Of a stretch of DNA of 64,000 nt, positions 45,609-53,529 are shown in pieces. The translations under genes and the position numbers were made by a program. Numbering within the stretch: the first letter of the stretch is position 1; every line of letters starts with the position of its first letter. The stretch comes from Mogibacterium timidum ATCC 33093 (GTDB lineage Bacteria > Bacillota > Clostridia > Peptostreptococcales > Anaerovoracaceae): positions 1 through 64,000 of the forward strand of contig NZ_JALU01000020.1 of assembly GCF_000525775.1 (NCBI RefSeq). The letters run 5' to 3'. The notes under the pieces were generated by a model. It searched no databases. It saw nothing but the letters and a program-made list of their open reading frames with translations, and was not told where the DNA came from.

Positions 45609-45711
45609 CGTTGATTTTATAAGGGTTTACACGAACCGTAGTGCTGTTCGCAGCATGGTCGAATTATTGTATATTTTTAAGTGCCAGATCGTGCCTATAG
45701 TTAGACGTGTG

Positions 45712-47181
45712 TCAGAAGTTGATCAGACCTGACTTAACATAAGAGTTTATATAATTGAGTATAGTATTGGTGACCTTGATGCCTGCATACTCATCGTCAT
45801 CATCAAGATTGATGTGGGTGATATTGGCCTTGTCCTGAATACTGTTCAGGATAGAGGCCGTTGTAAATTTGTTGTCTGAGTCCACAGGAATAGCAATCGT
45901 CTTAGCCGCCTTGTCATTAGCGGTAGAATATATTTTGCTCAGATCGCTGGACAGTTTGTCGTTTTTGTTCTTAAATGAACCATATAGCTCTGATGTCGTC
46001 ATGGTGAGGCCGGCAAGTGATGCGGCAGATGCATTTTCCTGCATAACTTGATCTCTATACGCTTCAGTTACACCGGTTGTATTCATTTTGAGATGGAGTG
46101 TATCGCCGTCGACATATAGTTCCTCGATTGTGTTTGTAGCGTAAACGTCACCTTTTGAATACTTAGCGGGGATTTTATCATCGTCACTAAATCTGTAATT
46201 GCTATTCTTAGCTATATAAAGAAAGGTGCTGAGGTCATTTATTGTCTGCGCTCCTATTGCAGTATCAGGCAGTTTGGCTTCGTCTGAAATTATTGAGTAA
46301 GTCATTTTGGCATCAGGAAAATACTTCTTATTGGCCTTTTTAAAGCTCTCGACCTGACCATCAAAATACTTCTTTGTATCCTCGAGGTTAAATGAATCTA
46401 CAAGCATTGTAAATTCAATCGAATCCGGATACATATTACCGTTGTTTCCAACTTTTAGATCTGCAATCTGGTATGAAACAGATTTATTCTTGTACTTGGA
46501 GATGATTCCGTTTAGTATGTTGAACACATCTGGCTGCTGGGAGATGTAGGAGCTTGGACTATCAGTCTTGATGCCGGTAATTTTAATTTTTATACCTGTA
46601 TTCTGAGTCCTGGGCTCAGTGCTGTACGGAATGGCAAGATTACTCATGCCGCTTGCGAATGAGGTATTTGACACATACAGCTTCTTGCCGCTGCTCACGT
46701 AGATAACGTTAGAGTTTGCAGGAATATATGACTTATTGATATTAAGTGCGCCAGAATGTTCATTCCTGTCATTATTAAGAAAGATAGCGATAACACTTCC
46801 ACCTTTAGTATTTGAAGTTGATACTTCATGGATTGTGGAAAGGGTATCAGCATCCATAGCAGCCGTTTTATAGTTATATTCGGCAACAACGACAGTTGCA
46901 GGAGCTGTAACATCAGTTGCTGTCTTGGTCACGATTATATTTCCGTTTTCATCGGTAATGTATATAACCTTGTCCTTAGTAGTTTCTTCCTCGATGAAGT
47001 GCTGCAGAGCCTTGTTGGATTTAAACCCTTTAGATTTATCAATCAGCGCTTCTCGAAAGCTTCTGTAGTTGCTCTTGTCGACTAGACGAGTTTTATTCAT
47101 CTTATAATATGCGATGATACCGACGAATAATATAATTATTACCAGCACAATCGCAGTGGTTTTCGTGTTAGATTTATGCAT
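45712..47181 (-). CDS. Membrane-anchored extracellular protein, possible inactive M20-like fold
   Basis: A 489-aa protein with an N-terminal membrane helix (about residues 9-26) and a long extracellular part. The segment around residues 205-300 (SPSSYISQQPDVFNIL, then SIEFTMLVDSFNLED) resembles the lid/dimerisation domain of M20 peptidases. No metal-binding His/Asp/Glu pattern of an active M20 enzyme is seen, so it could be a non-catalytic relative. This assignment is tentative. GAGAGG supports ATG at 47181. It lies upstream of the PBP gene on the same strand, so a wall-related role is possible. Confidence 0.45.
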   Translation of the reverse strand: MHKSNTKTTAIVLVIIILFVGIIAYYKMNKTRLVDKSNYRSFREALIDKSKGFKSNKALQHFIEEETTKDKVIYITDENGNIIVTKTATDVTAPATVVVAEYNYKTAAMDADTLSTIHEVSTSNTKGGSVIAIFLNNDRNEHSGALNINKSYIPANSNVIYVSSGKKLYVSNTSFASGMSNLAIPYSTEPRTQNTGIKIKITGIKTDSPSSYISQQPDVFNILNGIISKYKNKSVSYQIADLKVGNNGNMYPDSIEFTMLVDSFNLEDTKKYFDGQVESFKKANKKYFPDAKMTYSIISDEAKLPDTAIGAQTINDLSTFLYIAKNSNYRFSDDDKIPAKYSKGDVYATNTIEELYVDGDTLHLKMNTTGVTEAYRDQVMQENASAASLAGLTMTTSELYGSFKNKNDKLSSDLSKIYSTANDKAAKTIAIPVDSDNKFTTASILNSIQDKANITHINLDDDDEYAGIKVTNTILNYINSYVKSGLINF

Positions 47182-47458
47182 TATCATCCTCTCAAAATTT
47201 GTTGTATGTATACATTTATGCGTTGCCTATTATACAGATAAACTGTGAAGATTTGAACAAGAAAAGGAACTGTTCTTGTATACAAAGCAGATATGCAAGG
47301 TGATTGGAGTTATTTTAGTCACGTGATGTCAAATGTTATAGAAATGTTTTAAGCAAATATTTACTTATATATTATATATAGAAATGAAGTAAAGTGAATC
47401 ATAATATTAGTATGATAAACAGGCCGTCCGGGTCATGTTAATGATGCTGAGTTTTATA

Positions 47459-47497
47459 ATTAGATTGCACAAAGAAAGTGCAGTCTAATTTTTTTTA
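47459..47497 (+). terminator. Hairpin with T run at the chromosome/ICE boundary region
   Basis: 12-bp stem (47459-47470 with 47478-47489, one mismatch), then a run of eight T. No plus-strand gene lies directly before it in the window, so it may be a relic of what the element inserted next to. The gap 47182-47685 shows this, AT-rich sequence and the repeats at 47581. Confidence 0.6.
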
Positions 47498-47580
47498 TTG
47501 CAATTTCAACGGTTTCAATACATGGGTTTGATAAGTTATCTCATAAATTACCTTTGAAGTAATATAAAAAAGTTATGATA

Positions 47581-47638
47581 CGGACAAAGTCCGGACAAAA
47601 GTCCGCACATATTACTATTACTATAACTATTACTATAA
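47581..47638. repeat. Overlapping hairpins and 12-bp tandem repeat at the ICE left end
   Basis: CGGAC-aaa-GTCCG (47581-47593) overlaps CGGAC-aaaa-GTCCG (47592-47605). Next, CTATTACTATAA is repeated exactly twice (47615-47626, 47627-47638). The block ends about 48 bp before the first gene. It could be a partition or replication site or a regulator target. Confidence 0.7.
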
Positions 47639-47685
47639 AAGAGAAAAATATAAGTATATATAGTTATATAAGAAGGAGGAGAAAA

Positions 47686-47976
47686 ATGGCAAAAAGAACT
47701 GGCTCAAACACATGGAATTGGGAGATGAGAAAAAACCTTGAGTTTTTAGTTTCTGAAGAAGGTTATCCACCAAAGAAAATAGCAAAGGAATTATCTGTGT
47801 CTGATGCAACAGTATATCTTGAACTAAAAAGAGGAATGACAGCAGAAGAGTATTTGAACAAGCGATATTCAAAGTACAGAGCTGAAGTAGCTTTATACAA
47901 CGAAGCGGTATCAATATTCGGCATAGATGGACTTGCTGTAGTAATGAAGATTTTTCAGGCACAGGAAGAAAAGTAG
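47686..47976 (+). CDS. Small helix-turn-helix protein (ICE)
   Basis: A 96-aa protein with a helix-turn-helix of the IS30/HTH_38 sort (YPPKKIAKELSVSDATVYLE, about residues 27-46). It probably binds DNA at the element's left-end repeats or regulates the operon (inference). AGAAGGAGGAG lies just before ATG at 47686; the frame is open further upstream, without a ribosome site. First gene of the element's operon. Confidence 0.65.
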   Translation: MAKRTGSNTWNWEMRKNLEFLVSEEGYPPKKIAKELSVSDATVYLELKRGMTAEEYLNKRYSKYRAEVALYNEAVSIFGIDGLAVVMKIFQAQEEK

Positions 47977-47985
47977 GAGAATGAC

Positions 47986-48639
47986 ATGAACAGAGGTACA
48001 GACGATGTTTTCATTTGGTACTATAGGATGGTTTTTTCCTTTTTTACTGAAGAACGAATGAGAAACATGAAACATGTTCCAATGTATGGTTACCAGTTTA
48101 TTGTTATATTTCTGGAACTTTGTGGATTAGCAACTCCTACAAAAGGAAGGATTACAATTCAAGGTTATTCTCCGGGAGAAATTGCACCAATTATTTGTAA
48201 AGATATAGGAGAGGATGCAGAAATAACAATGCTTGCACTCAAATATTTTACCCAGCAAGAACTAATAGAAGTTTGGTTGGAGAATGGAAGCACTATTATT
48301 CATATTCCGTTCTTAAATGACAAGATTGGAAGAAGGAATAAAGAATCTGAAAAGAGACAAGCAAGACGATTGCAACAGATGGAAAGAAAAGCGAATATGC
48401 TTGCTTTACAAGCTGGGCTTGAAGCAAGAATCCAAAAGTGCCAAACATATGGATTATTTGAAAATGTATATTTAACCGATGAAGAAAAAAATGAGCTTGA
48501 TAATCTTTTCTGTAATTCTGATGAGATTATAAAAAGGGTAGGACTGGAAAAGAAAAGGACTGGAACAAGTGACATAGTAGAAACAGATTATGATTTGTGT
48601 CTTAAAAAAGGGAAACAAATTGGAAAAGAACGCATATGA
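47986..48639 (+). CDS. Replisome-organiser-like replication protein (ICE)
   Basis: A 217-aa protein whose first 110 residues (MVFSFFTEERMRNMKHVP, then YSPGEIAPIICKDIGE) resemble the N-terminal winged-helix domain of phage replisome organisers. A basic helical region follows (about 120-150; RRNKESEKRQARRLQQMERK). Such proteins start replication of mobile elements by loading helicase. It begins 9 bp after the helix-turn-helix gene. Similarity is by layout and a few positions, so moderate confidence. Confidence 0.6.
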   Translation: MNRGTDDVFIWYYRMVFSFFTEERMRNMKHVPMYGYQFIVIFLELCGLATPTKGRITIQGYSPGEIAPIICKDIGEDAEITMLALKYFTQQELIEVWLENGSTIIHIPFLNDKIGRRNKESEKRQARRLQQMERKANMLALQAGLEARIQKCQTYGLFENVYLTDEEKNELDNLFCNSDEIIKRVGLEKKRTGTSDIVETDYDLCLKKGKQIGKERI

Positions 48640-48654
48640 TGCGAGAGGTGTGAT

Positions 48655-49050
48655 GTGGCAACATTATATGATAAAAATTATGAATTACCAAAGGGATGCT
48701 ACGGTCTAACAAAACCTACATACATAGTGGTGACAGCCAGAATAAGAGCATATCCGGAGTTCAAAAGAAAAATAGCTAGAATCGATGATAAATCAGAAAT
48801 CAATTTAACAGAGGACGATATACTTGCAAAAAATTGTATGCAGGCATTTGTAGATGCTATAGAAGCAGGAACAGCATGGATTAGTGAGGAGTATAGAGAG
48901 CCAATCTGGAAATATGCAATCAAACATTATGAACATGGAGTGACATGGGAAGATATAGCAGAAGAATATCACTATAGCTCATCTCATTTAAGATTGCAGT
49001 ATGTAAAATTTGTTTATGGTGTAGCGTTTGAACTTGGAGAAATCATTTAG
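48655..49050 (+). CDS. Hypothetical helix-turn-helix-like protein (ICE)
   Basis: A 131-aa protein starting at GTG, with GAGAGGTG just upstream. The C-terminal part (GVTWEDIAEEYHYSSSHLRL, about residues 95-114) looks like a helix-turn-helix of the sigma-like or phage-regulator type. It sits between the replication protein and ParA. Function not known. Confidence 0.6.
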   Translation: MATLYDKNYELPKGCYGLTKPTYIVVTARIRAYPEFKRKIARIDDKSEINLTEDDILAKNCMQAFVDAIEAGTAWISEEYREPIWKYAIKHYEHGVTWEDIAEEYHYSSSHLRLQYVKFVYGVAFELGEII

Positions 49051-49062
49051 GAGGAAAAGGTT

Positions 49063-49863
49063 ATGAAAATAGTATCTGTTGTTAACCATAAAGGCGGAGT
49101 TGGAAAAACTACAATAACTATAAATTTAGGTGCAGAACTTGCAGAGCGAGGGAACAAGGTTCTCCTTATTGATTTAGACAGTCAGGGAAACTTAACGAAA
49201 GCTACGGGCATAGATGTACACAGAACTGGTGACAATCTATATACCGTTGCATCAGCCTTAAATGGAATTATGAAAGGGCAGGAGATTGATCCTTTGAAAT
49301 ACATATACAGGACAAATATTAGCGATAATCTTGATGTAGTACCTTGCTGTATAGATATGGCAGACACAAAGATTGCTTTAAATATCGCTATGGCAAGGGA
49401 AACAATGCTAAAACTTTTCATTGAGGAAATAGTTAAAAGCAAAAATTATGATTATGTGCTTATAGATAATGCCCCATCGATTGAAGTGGATTTCCAAAAC
49501 TCCTTAGTTGCAAGTGATGAGGTTCTTATTATCACAGAAGCAGATGAATTTTCTACAGATGGAATGGAAAGCCTGCTAAAACAACTTGGAAAAATAAAGA
49601 GTTTTTTCAATCCGAAACTTGAAGTAGCCGGTGTACTCATAAATAAAGCTGATTGCAGAACAAATTTATGTAAAGACATGATTGGCATAATAAGGGAACT
49701 ATTCGGCAAGCTAAAAGTATTTAATACCGTAATTCCGGCAAGCGTGAAACTAAAAGAAAGCCAGATTATGAAGGTTAGTATTAAAACTTATGATAAAGAT
49801 AATGCTGTTGCAAAGGCTATTTCTTCTTTTACTGATGAATTTGAAGGGAAAGTAGCAAAGTAG
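49063..49863 (+). CDS. parA: ParA-family ATPase (ICE partition)
   Basis: A 266-aa deviant Walker-A ATPase: KGGVGKTT (about residues 10-17), LLIDLDSQGN (Walker A'), and DYVLIDNAPS (Walker B). With the ParB-like gene downstream it would segregate the circular, excised form of the element. GGAGGAAAAGG lies before the start and a 16-bp gap leads to parB. Confidence 0.93.
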   Translation: MKIVSVVNHKGGVGKTTITINLGAELAERGNKVLLIDLDSQGNLTKATGIDVHRTGDNLYTVASALNGIMKGQEIDPLKYIYRTNISDNLDVVPCCIDMADTKIALNIAMARETMLKLFIEEIVKSKNYDYVLIDNAPSIEVDFQNSLVASDEVLIITEADEFSTDGMESLLKQLGKIKSFFNPKLEVAGVLINKADCRTNLCKDMIGIIRELFGKLKVFNTVIPASVKLKESQIMKVSIKTYDKDNAVAKAISSFTDEFEGKVAK

Positions 49864-49879
49864 GTTAAGGAGAAGAATA

Positions 49880-50884
49880 ATGGCAATGAATTATAGAAAA
49901 AGTGTGTACATCAGAGACGAGCAATCAATCAAAAATGATATAGAAAATATAACTGATTTATACGGCGGAGCTGAAAAGAGACTTGAGGAAGCCAGTAAAA
50001 ATGGAGTTAAGAATATAGATGTTAATTTGCTTCAGGAAAGTAGTCTTAATCATTTTCATGCTATTTCAGGAGAGGAATGGGATGAATTTGTAGCAAGCAT
50101 AAAATCTCATGGAATATTAACACCTATCACAGTCAGACCTATAGCCGATGGAAAATATGAAATACTGGCAGGACATAATAGAGTTCGTGGAGCAAAAACA
50201 GCAGGGATTACAGAAGTTCCGGCAATTATAAAGGATGTTGATGATGTAGAAGCAAGCATCATAATTGCGGATACCAACCTTCAGAGAGAGGAAGTAACAG
50301 ACCTTGAGAAAGGCTGGGCATATAGAAATATATTTGAAGCCATAAATCGAAAAGGCAAAAATCAGTATACAAGTGCTTCGGGTCAGAACGACCCAAAGCA
50401 AAATGTTTCAGAGGAGAGTGCTTCGGGTCAGAACGACCCAAAGCTAAGAAGTAGTGAAATTATTGCTGAAAAATATGGCATTGGTGAAAAAACAGTTAGA
50501 AGAAAAATCCGTCTAACCTACCTAATCTATCCGCTATATACTTGCTATGAAAATAAGCTTATAACACAGGAAGTAGCAGAACAGTTGTCTTACCTAAGAA
50601 AGAATGAACAGGCTTTAGCAGAAGGTCTAATTAGTGCCGGGCTGGGGCTTACTCCGGAAATTGCTAAAGTAATCAGGAAGGCAAGTGAAGACCGCCATAT
50701 AAGTGATGTGGATATGCAGGAAATTGCAGGCACTAATATTAAGCAGGATACTACAAAGCCATCACGCCCAAAGAGGTACAGGATAGACGAAGCTCTATTC
50801 CCACCAACAGTAAAGAAAGGGCTGAGAGAAGACTATATAGTTAAAGCACTAACATATATTAGGGATAATAATATTGAGGTGTAA
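49880..50884 (+). CDS. parB: ParB/Spo0J-family nuclease-domain protein (ICE partition)
   Basis: A 334-aa ParB protein: ParB N-terminal domain (about residues 60-135; ILTPITVRPIADGKYEILAG and HNRVRGAKTAG), then an HTH region after about 190 (SSEIIAEKYGIGEKTVRRKI). Between them (about 165-188) is a 15-residue period repeat, SASGQNDPK appearing twice, encoded by an exact 28-bp direct repeat. It would bind a parS-like site and act with ParA. AAGGAG precedes the start; its stop overlaps the next ATG. Confidence 0.9.
   Translation: MAMNYRKSVYIRDEQSIKNDIENITDLYGGAEKRLEEASKNGVKNIDVNLLQESSLNHFHAISGEEWDEFVASIKSHGILTPITVRPIADGKYEILAGHNRVRGAKTAGITEVPAIIKDVDDVEASIIIADTNLQREEVTDLEKGWAYRNIFEAINRKGKNQYTSASGQNDPKQNVSEESASGQNDPKLRSSEIIAEKYGIGEKTVRRKIRLTYLIYPLYTCYENKLITQEVAEQLSYLRKNEQALAEGLISAGLGLTPEIAKVIRKASEDRHISDVDMQEIAGTNIKQDTTKPSRPKRYRIDEALFPPTVKKGLREDYIVKALTYIRDNNIEV
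50372..50444 (+). repeat. 28-bp direct repeat inside parB
   Basis: Identical copies at 50372-50399 and 50417-50444, 45-nt period (15 codons, in frame). Each contains the perfect hairpin GGGTC-agaac-GACCC. Confidence 0.85.
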
Positions 50885-51342
50885 TGATGGAAAAGGTAAG
50901 CAAAAAGGAGCTGGAGCAAGGCAATACTCAGCTAAAGGAATTAGTTAAGTTTTGCAAAAAATATGATAATCCGTTTACTGTAGATTTTGAAAGCAAAGAA
51001 CTGAAAGAAGCCTTAAGCGAATTTAAAGAAATGGTAACAGATCTTCCGGATTTGTATTTTAAGATGGATACAACATTCAGGTATCCAACAAGAGGTTTAC
51101 CCGGAAATGTAGACTGCAAGACTTTCACATCATACTATGTGATGCGTATTCCAGAGATATATTTGCTATATAAAAATAAGGGTTATGGAACTTTCTTTCA
51201 TGAGATGAGAGAGTTTCTTGAGGATGAGGTGCTTGGTGTGGAAATAGGAGATGATGCAAAAAGTATTGCACTGTCCTTAGAGGTGAAAAATGCTATAATC
51301 GACTTGATAGAGAGAATTGAGAAGAAGGAAGCATTGTTATGA
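50884..51342 (+). CDS. Hypothetical ICE protein, translationally coupled to parB
   Basis: A 152-aa mostly helical protein (segments ELVKFCKKYDNPFTVDFES, EFLEDEVLGVEIGDD) starting on the parB stop (TAATG); a second ATG follows directly. It overlaps the next tiny gene. No known domain recognised. Position suggests a partition- or replication-linked role (inference). Confidence 0.65.
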   Translation: MMEKVSKKELEQGNTQLKELVKFCKKYDNPFTVDFESKELKEALSEFKEMVTDLPDLYFKMDTTFRYPTRGLPGNVDCKTFTSYYVMRIPEIYLLYKNKGYGTFFHEMREFLEDEVLGVEIGDDAKSIALSLEVKNAIIDLIERIEKKEALL

Positions 51343-51485
51343 TATTCAGCCGAAAAAGAAAAAGAGAAGTTGCAGATTATTCACCACTTAGAAATACTGA
51401 ACGATATAAAGGGGATAGAGAGCAATATAAGTGCCTGTTATACAATGTTCAGAGTTGGTACTCATATATAAATTATCTAAACTAA
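51339..51485 (+). CDS. 48-aa basic hypothetical protein (ICE)
   Basis: A short frame starting MIFSRKRKREVADYSP that overlaps the previous gene's end by four bases (ATGA), which argues for translation coupling. It is basic at the N-terminus and tyrosine-rich at the C-terminus. Unknown function. Confidence 0.5.
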   Translation: MIFSRKRKREVADYSPLRNTERYKGDREQYKCLLYNVQSWYSYINYLN

Positions 51486-51663
51486 AATATCAAAATTAAA
51501 AAAAGCAAGTGAAAGCATAAAAGTTAAGCGTTTGCGAAAATTTACATATGTTATAATAATAGCATAGAGATATATTATATAAATTAAACAAAAGTTTGCT
51601 ATAAACTAAACAAACCAGTAATTGCAACGCATGCAGAGATTTGGTGGAAATGCAGGAGAATAT

Positions 51664-52452
51664 ATGATAAACATAGATTTTACGGAAAAAACGAAAAAAA
51701 TAGAAAAAACATTACCGTACATAAAAGAAAAATTGAAAGAAAATCTGATATTTGAACCTTTCTATAAAGATTTTAAGTATTCATTTTGCTGGAGTTCTAA
51801 TGCGATTGAAGGTAACACACTATCTCTTAGTGAAACCATATCCTTACTTGAATACGATGAAGTATCAGCAGGACATAGTTTTAGAGAGTATGACGAAGCA
51901 AAGAGGTTATATTCAGCAATTGAGAAATATTTAAGTTTTGAATATAAGGATATTACTGAAAGCTGGATAAAGAATATTGCTCAAGAAGTTACAGGCTTGT
52001 CAGGAGGGTATAGAAAAGAAAATGTGTATATAGGCACTCTTTCAGAAGCAATATATTATCCGCCAAGTCATGAAAATATAAATGAGCTAATGGGGGAATA
52101 TATAAAGTATATAAAGCCATTTAGCAAAATGCAACTTGGGGATAAGATTACATATATTGCAAAGAAGCACATTGAATTTGAACGGATACATCCCTTTTTA
52201 GATGGGAACGGTAGAACCGGCAGGGTTATATTAAATCAATCCCTTATCAATGAAAGTCTGCTACCAATAGTAATAGAGCCGAAATCAAAATATAGAAGTG
52301 CTTTCAAAGAATATAACAAGTCTGGGGACACTTCCCTTATGGAAAACATAGTATATAACGGACAGCTTGAAGCCATAGAGAAAGTGAAACTTCTTGTAAG
52401 AAATATGGAGCATACACTTGGAAAATCAAAAGAAAGGGGGCTTGAGATTTAA
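51664..52452 (+). CDS. Fic-domain AMP-transferase, class II-like (ICE)
   Basis: A 263-aa Fic protein. The active-site motif HPFLDGNGRTGR lies at about residues 176-187, with its catalytic histidine H176. An N-terminal inhibitory motif S-N-A-I-E-G (S45, E49, G50) is intact, as in class II Fic proteins that hold themselves in check. Fic enzymes transfer AMP to target proteins such as gyrase or topoisomerase IV. AGGAGA precedes ATG at 51664; the frame is open upstream. A 178-bp gap with an AT-rich promoter-like sequence separates it from the operon before. Confidence 0.88.
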   Translation: MINIDFTEKTKKIEKTLPYIKEKLKENLIFEPFYKDFKYSFCWSSNAIEGNTLSLSETISLLEYDEVSAGHSFREYDEAKRLYSAIEKYLSFEYKDITESWIKNIAQEVTGLSGGYRKENVYIGTLSEAIYYPPSHENINELMGEYIKYIKPFSKMQLGDKITYIAKKHIEFERIHPFLDGNGRTGRVILNQSLINESLLPIVIEPKSKYRSAFKEYNKSGDTSLMENIVYNGQLEAIEKVKLLVRNMEHTLGKSKERGLEI

Positions 52453-52495
52453 CTAAAAATGGCATAAAGAATATTCAATTTATGGAGGAATAACC

Positions 52496-53338
52496 ATGAA
52501 CATAAAGAAAATGGAAAGAGCATCTATTATCCTTTTGATACTTGTGTGCATAGGGATAATGTTTACCGGATGTTCTAAATCAGTAAAAGAAGAAGCTATG
52601 AATGAAGTTAAAGCTTTAAAGGCATCTGAATATATGACAGAAGACCAAAAGAGCATAGAAACACTAAAAAAATCCTTTATCAATAGCATTGACAAAGCTA
52701 AAGATGATAATGAAATTAAGAAAATTGTAAAGCAGTTTAGAACTGAAAAGAAAACCTTCGCCACAAGGAAGGATAAGATTAAGGCATATAAGGATCTTGT
52801 AATAAAGCAGGCAGGAGACAAGAAAGCTGAAGCTGAGAAAATCTTAAAGGCATATGAGAAAAAGCTTAATGCTGTCAAATCGAACAAGGAACTTGAGAAA
52901 CTAACTAAAGAAATAAACGCTAAAATTACAGAAAAGACCGGAAAATCAATAGAGGTTACAACTTCTGAAATTGAAACATCCACACCAGCCGGAAAGGAAA
53001 TACAGAAACAGCAGGCAAGTCCGGCAAGTTCCAGAAATAGCGGAAGTTCTGCTGAAACTCCTAAAAGTAATAGTGGTTCGAGCAGTTCCAAGCAGAAAGT
53101 ATGGGTAGTAGATAAGCCGGCATGGACGGAAACAAAATACAAAACTGAAACATACACATATACGGTGTATATATGTGGAGGAAGAGAGTTCCCAGATTAT
53201 GATTCTGGATATGCATATTACTGTGAGCTGGGTGATGCAGGCACTCCATCAAGATTGTATCCATCTACCAAGACAGGTACAAGGCAAGTGCCATACACGG
53301 TAACACATCCGGAGCAAGGACATTGGGAATACAGATAA
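52496..53338 (+). CDS. Lipoprotein with coiled-coil stalk and a C-terminal extracellular domain (ICE)
   Basis: A 280-aa protein: lipobox MFTGC (cysteine 26), a Lys/Glu-rich helical stretch with coiled-coil character (about residues 30-150), a Ser/Pro/Thr-rich linker (about 160-198), and a compact Tyr/Trp/Cys-containing C-terminal domain (VVDKPAWTETKYKTETYTYT, two cysteines). The domain resembles small repeats found on other surface lipoproteins, but no family can be named. GGAGGAA precedes ATG. A terminator follows, so it may be a separate unit in front of the adhesin. Confidence 0.7.
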   Translation: MNIKKMERASIILLILVCIGIMFTGCSKSVKEEAMNEVKALKASEYMTEDQKSIETLKKSFINSIDKAKDDNEIKKIVKQFRTEKKTFATRKDKIKAYKDLVIKQAGDKKAEAEKILKAYEKKLNAVKSNKELEKLTKEINAKITEKTGKSIEVTTSEIETSTPAGKEIQKQQASPASSRNSGSSAETPKSNSGSSSSKQKVWVVDKPAWTETKYKTETYTYTVYICGGREFPDYDSGYAYYCELGDAGTPSRLYPSTKTGTRQVPYTVTHPEQGHWEYR

Positions 53339-53348
53339 ATGATTTAAG

Positions 53349-53370
53349 CCACTCGAAAGGGTGGTTTTTC
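53349..53370 (+). terminator. Terminator after the ICE lipoprotein gene
   Basis: Six-bp stem with a GAAA tetraloop (53349-53354 with 53359-53364) followed by TTTTTC. Confidence 0.75.
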
Positions 53371-53398
53371 TAATGCTTAAAATTCAAAGGAGAAGAGA

Positions 53399-53431
53399 AT
53401 GGCAAAAAAACTAAAGGGTATACCTCCATAA
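53399..53431 (+). pseudogene. Ten-codon frame, probably a truncated gene start or leader
   Basis: AAAGGAG is followed by a short frame MAKKLKGIPP and stop. The good ribosome site suggests a real start whose gene was cut off, or a leader peptide for the adhesin. The surface-protein gene block might have inserted here. Confidence 0.4.
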
Positions 53432-53454
53432 TAAATATAAAAATTAAAACAGAT

Positions 53455-53486
53455 TTTAAGAGCGGTACACTTTAAGAGCGGTACAC
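53455..53486 (+). repeat. Exact 16-bp tandem duplication before the adhesin gene
   Basis: TTTAAGAGCGGTACAC occurs at 53455-53470 and 53471-53486, directly adjacent, ahead of a T run at 53491-53498. It could be an insertion scar or regulator site. Confidence 0.8.
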
Positions 53487-53529
53487 AGCCGTTTTTTTTC
53501 GTGTATTTTTTTACAAAGAAAGGAAAAAG

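Noticed and set aside
52480-53157. 225-codon minus-strand frame opposite the ICE lipoprotein
   Set aside because: Hydrophobic repetitive content results from reading the Lys/Glu-rich coiled coil in reverse; no ribosome site.
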